The position numbers were made by a program, and so were the translations under genes. From Narthecium ossifragum (lineage: Eukaryota; Streptophyta; Magnoliopsida; Dioscoreales; Nartheciaceae), in assembly GCA_963920575.1 (NCBI GenBank), contig OY986963.1:7726896-7790895 (forward strand): a stretch of DNA of 64,000 nt. Direction: 5' to 3'. The notes under the pieces are model-generated. The model was not told the origin of the DNA and did not search any database. It saw only the letters and a program-made list of their open reading frames with translations. The number at the start of each line of letters is the position of its first letter. Position 1 is the stretch's first letter. Positions 1-9,381 of the stretch are shown piece after piece.

Positions 1-1560
1 ATTAGATCAAGTTTGGTGCTAAAACGAACAAATAAAGAATCTGCGAAGTCAAAGGAGCAAAGGTGGGCCATCTTTGAAGATTAAACTGTACCTTCTTAGA
101 AAGAACCAGATGATGTGCTATATATGGTTGGAAAGCTCTTGAAGTCTAGATTCCAGAACTTTTTACGATTCGTGATTTGGAGTTTATTAGAGGAAGATAT
201 GCTATTTTTAATACAAAGGTGCAGAAGAAGCAGTTACGAAAAAACCAGATCGATCCGCTTTTCAAAGCAGATCGATCTTGGTCGGGAATTACCCAGATTT
301 TGAGGTCACGAACGAAGGAGATCGATCCCATTTCCAATGGAGATCGATCCCTTTTGGTGCTGGGGGAAAAATAAAGGGCTGAGATCTAATCCGAGTTAGG
401 GTTTGATTAAGGGCTATAAATAGACCTTTTGAGAGGATTTTTGGCAGCCACCCAAGGACGAATTTTCCTCTCCTCCTGGGTGTTTCCTTGGCTCTTCTTC
501 CTCCCAAAACATTAGGGTTAGATCTTGAAGATAGATCCATGGCGGGAGCGCGTCATCAACCTTCCCCGATGGATCGTTTCTTCGAGATGAGTAGCTAAAT
601 CTTTATTCTAGGAAATTCTATGATGTAATATGGAGTTTATTTAGGTTTTCCTATGGATAGGAGCATGTATTTTATGATGGTTTAATGGATAGAATTCAGA
701 TTTTATATATCTATTGGTAATATTTCTTATGGTGAATGTATTGTTTGCTCTTTGTGCCCTAATTTCGGTCTGTCTTGTTTCAGTTTTTTCGTGGGTTTAC
801 AGCCGGATTTTGTGAAAACTCAAAACATAAGAGTTGTAGATCTCTATCTTAGCTTTCCAACGAATCTTGAATCACCTTGTTTCGAGTTCGGATGTGAAAG
901 TTATGCTGAGATTACGATCGCTAGTTTGAGCATTGCATGTTAGAGGCTAGGATTAGGACTTGTTCAAGATGCTTTCATGCTAGAACCATGTTAGATCTTT
1001 GGATTGGATTCTAAACCCTAGATTATGATTGTAGGAGTGCTAGAACCACTACCTTAATGCTAGAACCATTAAGACCTATGATTGTAACCTATAATTCATT
1101 CTTTATCTTTATTGATTAGGCGATCTCAAAGTGCTAGAACCACTTTGATTATTTTCCTACCAATTATCCGCTGATTTGATCTTCATTCCGACGTAAGCTT
1201 CTAATGAATCTATGTTGAGTGATAGTGGACCTAGCCGATCTTCTATCAACATTAGAAAGCCATCTTGAACTTATTGAATTGCTCTTGTCCTAGGAATGCC
1301 TAGATAGCTCTCGATTACGGATTAGAACTTCCTAGGCTTTTTCTCTTATTGTTATTCTCCCAATTTAGTTTAAAAGACCAACTATCATCCATTTCCCTTA
1401 ACTTTTGGATTTAGAACTATGCGCGGTAATTAGACTTAATCCTGTTTTCCCTGTGGACCGACCCAGACTCATAGCTATCTACCCCTCAAGTAGGTAGTAG
1501 TGATTCGGATTATAAATTTCTAATTTTGGCGTACTTGTTAAGACTACGACACTTTTCAAG
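1..1560 (+). mobile_element. Degenerate LTR-like sequence, probably Ty3/gypsy Tat/Athila type
   Basis: No gene is visible here. Several marks suggest a long terminal repeat: a TATA box (TATAAATA) at 415-422, two pairs of GATCGATC palindromes at about 248-279 and 320-353, a 'gagtagctaaatc' block near 590 that resembles the leader of Tat-type LTRs, and a U5-like end with CCCTGTGGACCGACCC near 1449. The phrase TGCTAGAACCA recurs at about 978, 1038, 1058 and 1132. I see neither clean TG..CA ends nor a target duplication, and the left side is cut by the window, so the family assignment is inference. Confidence 0.4.
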
Positions 1561-1828
1561 GCGTGTCATATACTATGCCACTTGACAGAAAATGGTGTTA
1601 TTTGCAGTTAGCCTACAACTCGACAGTGTCAGAAAGCTTCTTGATTTGAACTTCGAGTGGATTTTACCTGGTTCGCATTGTTTTCCTGAAATAGTACATA
1701 TAGTTAATCTTGTGTTAGTTCATTTACTTTGTTCTTATAGTTAGTTAATCAGAGGCATTCTAAATACTCTAATAGCAACTATTAAGTTAGTTTTGAATTC
1801 TATGTAGGAATATGTTGAATAGGGGTGG

Positions 1829-2017
1829 ATGAAATGCGATGATCGAAGAAATCATGAGTATATAAAGGGTGTTGATGCATTTCTTGATTATGCATTTGGT
1901 CAAGAAGGAGTTGGTTATGCAATTCAATGTCCATGTAAAAAATGTAGGAATACTAAGACCTTCTGTAGAAGAAGAGCTTCGGACAGAAATTCAATCTCAA
2001 ATACAAATGCAAGTTGA
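1829..2017 (+). pseudogene. Transposase-associated domain fragment of a CACTA (En/Spm) element
   Basis: The translation contains HEYIKGVDAFLDYAF followed by CPCKKCRN, the signature of the transposase-associated domain at the start of plant CACTA transposases. The preceding WMK..R residues fit too. In intact elements this domain leads into the TNP2-type transposase; here the frame stops after about 60 codons and no TNP2 core follows, so this is a decayed fragment. It lies about 1.2 kb upstream of CACTA subterminal repeats in a compatible orientation, so both probably belong to one decayed element. Confidence 0.75.
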
Positions 2018-3214
2018 TGATATGTTCCATGCTCGCATGACCGCCTTCTTTAGCTCCATGTCACAATCAAGGGCATCACCCTCTATGGATGCAAAATCAG
2101 GTAAGTATTTATAGTTACTGTTAAAACTAGTCATTTGTGTGTACGACCCTAAGTTGCAAAAAACAACAAGAAGCAGCCCTAGTATGCAAATTGTCCTCCC
2201 TATTTTGGTGACTATTAAAAATGCTAGACATATTCTGCATCTGTATCACAATTTTCTTCTGAAAAACATAGAACCCAGACACTTTCCAAAGGTTCTTCTA
2301 CTTTGTGATCCAACTGGGCTGCTATTACTAGGAATGAACTTGTTAGGCATTTTCCAAAGCTTGTTTCCATGATGGTGATATATCTATATAATGTATATAT
2401 AAGGCTCTTGGCTTCTTAGCTTTAGATAATCAACAAAGATAATTGATTACCTAATCCATTTCCATATATTAGGATATGTTCCAAACTTTCTAAGCACAAT
2501 CATTGGCATCAAAAGGAGCTATTGTTGTGGCCTACCATGTATATAATCATACTGAAGGGGGGCAGATGAATGCAAGGAGTGGAGTAGGAGTCAGTGATTC
2601 TAGTGGGTTTCTCATAGTGTTTATACTCATAGCCAGGCTTGTGTTTGGAGTATAATTGTTCTTAGAAGTTAAAAAAATAAGCCACTTATTAGTTGCATTT
2701 CAAGTGTTGGATATTTATTTTGTATACATGGTCTCTTTTCCCCTAATGATTTTGTAAAGCTGCTATAGTCTTAACCTTCATTCAATGATATCTTATATTC
2801 ATGCAATAAGATGGTGTTTGTACTCTTGACTATTACGTATACAGGTGATTAATTGTTTGTACTATTGGAAAACGTCCAAATACAAGGGAAACTCTATCCG
2901 TTTGATTTCTTAAATTGAATCTTAAATTTTTGAGTTGTGATTAAAGATGAAACTTCACGTTGAAGAGTCAAAATTAATATACATGTGGCATATATAATAG
3001 CTCAATTACATTATATCTATGTTTTTAGATGCTTATGGTCTTTATTTCCCTTGTCTTTTTCTACAGAGCAATTAAGAAGTTGTTCGATGGATCAATGGAT
3101 CAATGCGAGGGAATTGGCATGGAAGAAATCTTGAAGATTTGTTTTAGAACTTTCTGTTACTGCGGAAAATTTCAAATACACTCTTTTTGGACAAATATGA
3201 TATCTACTTTTTGT

Positions 3215-3945
3215 TAGCTCACATTTTCTAATGTACGAACTTTAACACATTTTGTGTTATATATGGAATGTTCAAATTTAAATTCTATGAAATTTGCTTG
3301 CCAATTTATTGGAAAATATGAATCAAATTTGAAACTGAAACTGCCGCTGCCGAAACAAAAATTAGGTTCAACAACAATCTTTGTGACATATAGGTTGTCA
3401 CTAAAAAACAAGGATATGTGACAACAAATTTGTCTTCCTAAAAGGTTATTGTTTGTGACACATTTAAGTAGAAATTATTGTCACAAGCAATACTAGTAGT
3501 GACATGCTATGGTTTTAATAATTGTCACTAAAAATGGCTTTAGTGACGACTTATTTAATTGTCACAACAAGAGGATTCAGTGACAACGAAACTTGTCACT
3601 GTTAGAGTGTAAAAATGTCATAAATATAATTTAAATAAATAATATTTAATTATTCAGTGATAACAAAGTTTTTTTTTTTGTGACAATATTAGACGTCACA
3701 AAATATAATCATTTGTGACAAGCGAAATCGTTACTGAAAAAGATACTTTAGTGATAAGGTATCTTGTCACTAAAAATACTATTTTTGTGACGATGCAATA
3801 AGGTCGTCACAAAAACTTTCAGCCAAGGAGGTATAGGCGACGGGATGAAGTCGTCACTAGAGTTGTCAATAAAGGCTTTTTGCGACGAGATTAATGGTAT
3901 TAGTGACGACAAATGTGGTCACTAAAAGCCTATTTTCTTGTAGTG
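3215..3945 (+). mobile_element. Right terminal region of a CACTA (En/Spm) DNA transposon
   Basis: The stretch is filled with short direct and inverted copies of GTGACAA/TTGTCAC, the subterminal transposase-binding repeats of CACTA elements. It ends at 3931-3945 in TATTTTCTTGTAGTG, the reverse complement of the standard CACTACAAGAAAATA terminus. The next three bases (TTG) would be the target duplication, but no matching left CACTA end was found in the window. Together with the transposase fragment at 1829 this looks like a truncated or degraded element. Confidence 0.82.
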
Positions 3946-4779
3946 TTGGCAGTTTGACCTAGTGCCTATTTTTGTAACTTGATGTCTGTTCTAGCCTGCG
4001 GGCTCATCTCATCAAAAAAAAAAAAAAAAAAAAAACTCACCCAATTGAAATCAATATAGATGAAATAGATCGAAACGTTACAAATCAAAACCCTAAATTA
4101 TCAAAATAGAATTTCTAACTAATACCCTAAGAAAAAGTACATTGTTCACATTCATAAATTAAGCAACGTGGTTGGATTTTATTTAGACACTCCAAAATAT
4201 ATCCAACAAAATTAATATAGTTGATTTTTAGAATAAAAAAAATAAAATTAACTTTTTAAATAAGAGCACCTAAGAGAGTGAAATTAATGGGATAAATTAA
4301 AAAGAAGTCGGCCTCTGTGGACATTTTCATCGTGTCGAGAACTCTCAAAAAAATATTTCCAATCTCTCGTAGGAATTTATTTTTTGCATTGGAATGCAGC
4401 TAGCGAAGTAAAATTCTGAACTCGCGATAATCCTAGTGACTAGTGAGATTAGGGATTGTCTTCACTTTTTAAGATTCAGGAGCCGGATGAAATGACACCA
4501 TTTTCACATAATTCGATAAGCAATTAATCCTATTGGGCTTCAGATTATGCAGTATTACCGAATTATATATCATTGGACATTATTCTGCGTATTTGATACA
4601 AGTAAGCTTTAGATAGGATGAGGAAACAAATTAATTTTATGTAATTGTTCTTTTTCGTTATGATTAGTTAAGCCCGAAAGCTTATGCCATTCTCTCCGTC
4701 TGCATTAGAAATTTGGATTTCAACTATGCGTTTATTGATTATTCAATTGAATTGGGCCAATCGCAGGCTGCGGTGTCAC
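3946..4779. other. Intergenic, A-rich, with poly(A) tract
   Basis: No gene seen. A run of 22 A lies at 4014-4035, directly after a T/G-rich passage ('gtaacttgatgtctgtt...ctcatctcatc') that could be the 3' end of a LINE or SINE. The rest is AT-rich sequence without open frames. Confidence 0.4.
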
Positions 4780-4788
4780 TACTTCATT

Positions 4789-5090
4789 GGATCTATTGCC
4801 TAAAAGGACTCCTGGTGATCTCCATTAGCGAACCGAGACCCATCCCAACTTTTTTTGCAGATTCGAACCCTAAAGCCACTTAATTCCAAAATTATCCCTT
4901 CAATTCACCCCAGTAAATGGCCATCTGATTACCATCCCAACTATCCCCTTTGAAGTGACAGCATCATCATTACATGGGCACTTGACGTGTTTTCATTGGT
5001 CCACGTAAGATTTAAATATATATATAAAAAAAAGAAAACATCCCATCCAAGGTGAGAGGAGAGGCTGTCACTTACCTCCTCCTCCTTCCT
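4789..5090 (+). repeat. Left terminal inverted repeat of the MULE
   Basis: It matches the reverse complement of 12541-12871 over its whole length, including 'ttgcctaaaaggac', 'gcgaaccgagac', 'cccaactatccc', 'cacttgacgtgttttcattg' and 'ggtgagaggagaggctgtcac'. It is shorter than its partner by an indel of a few tens of bases near 4925. The inner end contains GGTGAGAGG, which could act as a splice donor for transcripts started inside the repeat. Confidence 0.9.
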
Positions 5091-5137
5091 ACCAGTAGAT
5101 GTTTCTGCCCGCCAAAATCCTTGCCGGTACTTACACC

Positions 5138-5998
5138 TTCACCTGCTTCATCTCCTTCACATGGTCATCTCCTTCTCCCCTTCACCTGCTTCATCTCCTT
5201 CCCATGGTCATCTCCTTCTCCCCTTCACATGCTTCACCTGCATCCTTGCATGACTCAGTTCTGACAGCGCCGATTCGGTGCGTGAGAAGGCATGTAAGCC
5301 CCGCGGCCTGCTCAACATTGACCTGAACATACCCATCGAACCAGATCTCAGTGAAGAGGATGAACTAGATCGCACGGTCGAAGATATGTGGATAAATGGA
5401 CTCAGGAGGCTGATGGGTAAGTAGCAGAATAGCGAGTATTTTATTAATACACGTGGTTTTGAAAACAATTGTACGTGTTCTAAATTATATCCACGTGTAC
5501 GAAATTGCATATATGCGTGTATAAAAATTTTGCACGTATATCTTTTGCACATTCTGACCCCAAACCTACATAATCCCAAAACTGTCCCTGGCATTAATGG
5601 CCATCCGATTCATAGCCGTCCGATGCATTTCAACCTGCGCGAGACTCGAGAGGGCACTCGAGAGCGTATGTTAGTGGCCAGATGGCATGCTAGCATTCGC
5701 TGGCTGTACAGCGCATCAGTGAAGACGCGACGTGACGATGTGAAACGGCTGCTCCTTGCGCCAAAACCGGACTTCAACGACGAGTATTAAATCCTACCTG
5801 TAAAAACAAGCCTCATATTGCTAGCCCGATGTTTCTTCTCCTGATCCTTGAAACCCCCCCTGCGTTTCTCCGACGGTGTTTTCCGAGTCTTCTCTCGCGG
5901 TAGCTTCCTATTTCTAGCCCGGCGTTTCTTCTTACGATACTTGAAACCCCCCCTGCGTTTCTCCGACGGTGTTTCCAAGTCTTCTCCGGCGGTCGCCA
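5138..5998 (+). repeat. Tandem repeats in the left arm of the MULE
   Basis: Two short tandem arrays. At 5138-5250 a pyrimidine-rich unit of about 43 bp ('cttcacctgcttcatctcc...') occurs two and a half times and forms a polypyrimidine stretch just before the candidate splice acceptor at 5257-5258. At 5821-5913 and 5914-5998 a 93-bp unit ('ctagcccg.tgtttcttct...gaaacccccc') is duplicated. Between them, 5417-5820 has no feature I can name. Confidence 0.75.
5259..5416 (+). CDS. Candidate exon with a DLNxxP (EAR-like) motif inside the MULE
   Basis: A 52-codon open segment is bounded by a pyrimidine-rich acceptor (ACTCAG at 5253-5258) and a strong donor (G|GTAAGT at 5416). It encodes a basic then acidic peptide with LLNIDLNIPIEPD at its centre; DLNIP (5320-5334) fits the DLNxxP form of the plant EAR repression motif, and the following SEEDELD is acidic. 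There is no start codon, so any coding start must lie in an upstream exon, probably in the terminal repeat. Its phase (1) is compatible with an acceptor at 6037-6038, which would splice it to the exon beginning with the ATG at 6042. I do not recognise the protein. Confidence 0.45.
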
Positions 5999-6326
5999 TA
6001 CCTTACGGCCCGAAGTTGGAGTCCGCCCAATCGCCTAAGAAATGGAGGGAGTACTCTCGAATGTGTTTGCCAAAGCTATGGAAACAGCCATTGTAATAGC
6101 GGCCGAGAAAATCCAAAGTCTTCAACCCAAACCCAATGGTAGGTAGCTTTATTATACCATAGTGTGTAGAAGAACACCTACAAACCCTTATTGCAACGAG
6201 AAATCTCCATTTATTTCCTTCTATGGATCATTCCCATCGTTTACCTTACTCTAGCCCTTATTCTCTCTCTTTTTTTTAGTCATTGACCACAGTTTCGCCA
6301 TCAATTATCTTGAAATCACGCATATT

Positions 6327-6775
6327 TTTATACCCGATGATATTAACTCATGCTATTTTGTGATCGCCATGTTTCTACCTGCTGTTTTGCGGACCTTTTA
6401 TGCTCGGTGTTAACATCGGGTATCTTTTAATACCCGATGGTATTAACTCGTATTTTGTGGTCGCTAATTTTCTCCATACTATATGGCATCCTTTTTATAC
6501 TCGTTGTTATCATCGGGTATATGGTTATATCCGATGATATGTGCTGGTATTTTGTGCTCGTTATTTATCTACCTGCCCTACTGCGTACTGTTTTATGCTC
6601 GTTGTTAACATTGGGTATATTTTTATAACAGATGATATTAAGTCATGTTATTTTATTTCATGCATTGTTTTACCTGCTGTGTTGTGCACCTTTTATGCTC
6701 GTTGTTAATATCGTATCATTGTTTATACCCGTTAATATGTGTCATTATGTACATGTATTATTTTATTTGACGCGT
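6327..6775 (+). repeat. About 100-bp tandem repeat inside an intron
   Basis: The intron 6139-6791 contains four to five degenerate copies of a unit of about 99 bp. Each has 'atacccgatgatattaac', 'tatttcgtgntcg' like text, 'ctacctgctgt' and 'ttttatgctcgttgttaacatcgggtat'. Copies begin near 6330, 6430, 6527, 6625 and 6726. Each carries inverted half-sites tacccgatg/catcgggta, so folded RNA or cruciform structure is possible. Confidence 0.75.
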
Positions 6776-6876
6776 GTATACAATCCTATAGATGAATCGA
6801 GCAACGAACCCGGGAGAACCCCGTTTGTAGCCAACTGTTTTGCGACAAAGATCAAGGAGGCCGCACAAAAGTACGC

Positions 6877-9305
6877 TGTCGCGCCCCGACCCGCAGACCC
6901 CACCCGGGCCGGGACCGCGAGGGGAAAAAGCCTACAACCACTAGCCTCCACTGGCGGAAACAGTTGAGACTAAAGGACAGCTGGCGGAAACAGCTGCCAA
7001 CAGGCACAAGCGGAAGCAGAAGAACTAAACAACAACTATTAACATTTATTACAAAACAGTAATAAAAGAGTTAACAGAGTTTAGTACAACAAGCTACAAG
7101 GGATCAACAGTCCCCAAAAAGAAGCTACACTACCCACCGGGGTCTCAGCGAACGCACAAACGAAGCCATCCTGACCCTCAGACATAGTCAGGTGCCGGCG
7201 CGCTACCACGGGACGGGCGACGGGGAAGCACCGGAGGAGAACGAGGACCCGCACCTGCAAACACCACAGCCCAGGTAGGAAATGAGCAACAGCTCAGCAC
7301 GGTCCTACTCTACCACTCTCGCTAAGAAGGCAAACCCATACGAACCAACCCTGAGGCCAAGTACTGAGGCTTGCCAAGGATCCCATAAATCCCGTCACTA
7401 ACCCAAAGGATTCCTGTCCCAAGTACGCCCCTCCGACAACCACTGCTCAGAGGTGGGCAACTCCGACAATCCCTGACACAGGGTGGACATGACGCTACTG
7501 GTAGGACACCCTTCCCCAAGCGGGATCTCCACACTTGGCGGAACGACCGAGGTTAAGACTACCATCTCTCAGTACTCCAAGCTACAGAGCCAACAGGACC
7601 CCTAACTCCTGACCCAAGACTAAGCCTAGCCAGGGAGTCCATCGATCCCATCGATGTCCTCCCTCCCCCCCCAGGGTTCCTGTCCAACCTACGTCCCTCC
7701 GATAGCCACTGCTCAAGGACTGGGCTATCTCCGACGGTCCTTGACACAGGGTGGGCCGGACGATACTTGTAGGACACCCTTACCGGGGTAACGGCATCCC
7801 ACGCTTAGCACTAGATCACCGGAGTCCACGGGTCAACCCCACCCAGTCTAGCCTAGCATGTCTAATGCACAGGGAACAGGGCAGGATATATATGATAAAA
7901 CTGTAAACAACCAACACAGCAAGGGCACACCTTCGGCCCATTTATTCTAAACACTCCCGAGGATCATGACTTCCTTCGGTTCACCATAAAGCGATAAAAG
8001 GGCATAACCCATGGCCCAGTTACACTAAGCATTCTCGAGAGTTCATTACTCCCTCGGTCAACCACAAAGCGGTAAACATTCATGCATGATCCATAACAGG
8101 ACAAGCCCCGAGGGCAAAACCGTAAAAACCACTTGCATGCGAAGCCCCGTGGGCAAAACAGCATTTAAACGGGTAAAAACCCTCCCTGCACTGAAGGAGA
8201 TCGATCTCCTATAGCAGCGAGATCGATCTTCCTCGAGGCGAGGAGCACCAGTCCAGGTCACCCCCACGAGATCGATCTCCACCCATATGAAGATCGATCT
8301 TGTAGGTGACGTGGACGCAAACCGCACAGGCGCCAGCCGCCAAGAGATCGATCTCCCTCCCAGGGAGATCGCTCTCGCTCGGGCGGGCTGGGCCACCCCG
8401 ACCAAGATCGATCTCATCCCATGAGATCGATCATGCTTGGGTCGCTCCGGCGGCCGGACGGCGAGGAAACACCGCCGGAAACCACCGCCATACCTCACCA
8501 AACTAGGTGGGCTGGTAGATCTCAGTGCCACGAAGCTACTCATGGCTTCCAAATCAAAAACCAACATCTATACATGGAGATCTAAGGAAAATAAAACCCG
8601 GATCTCGAAACCCAAAACAAGCCGGAGTCTTAGAGGAAGAACCCTACCTCCACAACGTAGCTTCGATCCCCAAGGTCTAGCTAAGGATCTTCCTCGCCTC
8701 GCCAGGAACCCAACGAGCCTTCAAGCTCCAGGAAAGGTGGCCGGAGGAGGAAGAACGGCGAGCGGGAGCTCTCAGCCGGAACAGGGGAAGAAGCAGAGCC
8801 GCGAGCAGAAGAGAGAAGAAGGAGAAGGAGAAGAAAGGAAGGAGGAAGGGAAGGGGGTAAGGCCGGGGGAAAGCCGGCGAAGGCAGGGAAAAGCTGGGGG
8901 AGGGGAGGGAAAGTCTTCCCTCCCCTGACAGGGGAAGCGACGGCCACCGCGGTGGCCGTCCTTCGGATGCCACCGACAGAGACTTCCAGGCACAGAGAGA
9001 TCGATCTTCATGACCATGGAGATCGATCTCCCCTGCCCAGAACGGCGACCACTTGGCACAGAGAGATCGATCTTCATCCCCATGGAGATCGATCTCCCTT
9101 GCCCAAAACGGAAACCTTGGGCTGAGACACAAGCCCAAGCACAGGACTTCCGAACTAGGGTCCACCTAACTTTTCTAACAACCACAAACACCAAACAAGG
9201 TCTGTGTGTGCACACCTAGTGTGTAACGACCGCCAAGGCGCAATTTCCCAAATTGCCCTTGGGGTCAACACAAGCCAAAAGGGAAAAGAGGGGCAGGTCC
9301 TCACA
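6877..9305 (+). mobile_element. Solo LTR 1, gypsy-type, forward orientation
   Basis: A 2429-bp element begins TGTCGCGCCCCGACCC and ends GGTCCTCACA, with TG...CA borders. It is flanked by perfect 5-bp duplications TACGC (6872-6876 and 9306-9310). The duplication and lack of any internal retrotransposon region mark a solo LTR formed by recombination. It is the near reverse complement of 9382-11857. Length and the TGTCACGCCC-type start suit long-LTR chromoviruses of the Tekay/Del group (inference). It contains AGATCGATCT palindromes at about 8197-8435 and 8998-9096. Short open frames inside are not treated as genes. Confidence 0.93.
8197..9096. repeat. AGATCGATCT palindrome cluster in LTR 1
   Basis: About twelve copies of GATCGATC (one or two degenerate) lie in LTR 1, mostly as pairs some 20-25 bp apart, for example 8199/8219, 8268/8290, 8344/8364, 8404/8422, 8999/9019 and 9063/9084. 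Most are AGATCGATCT with a G before or after. The pairing and dyad symmetry suggest protein-binding sites in the LTR, but this is inference. Confidence 0.7.
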
Positions 9306-9381
9306 TACGCGGTGGAATTGCACCTTAAAATCATCCTCCAGACACTGTTCGGCCATTTCCTTGACCGCCGTGAGCATCACA

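Noticed and set aside
7322..7534. Open frame on - with CPPCVRDCR, matching 11260-11448 on +
   Set aside because: Both lie inside the two solo LTRs and match because the LTRs are inverted copies; not a gene pair.
8437..9215. Long overlapping frames in both strands around 8.4-9.2 kb
   Set aside because: GC-rich LTR sequence with purine/pyrimidine bias gives Arg/Glu or Pro/Ser-rich frames; no domain.
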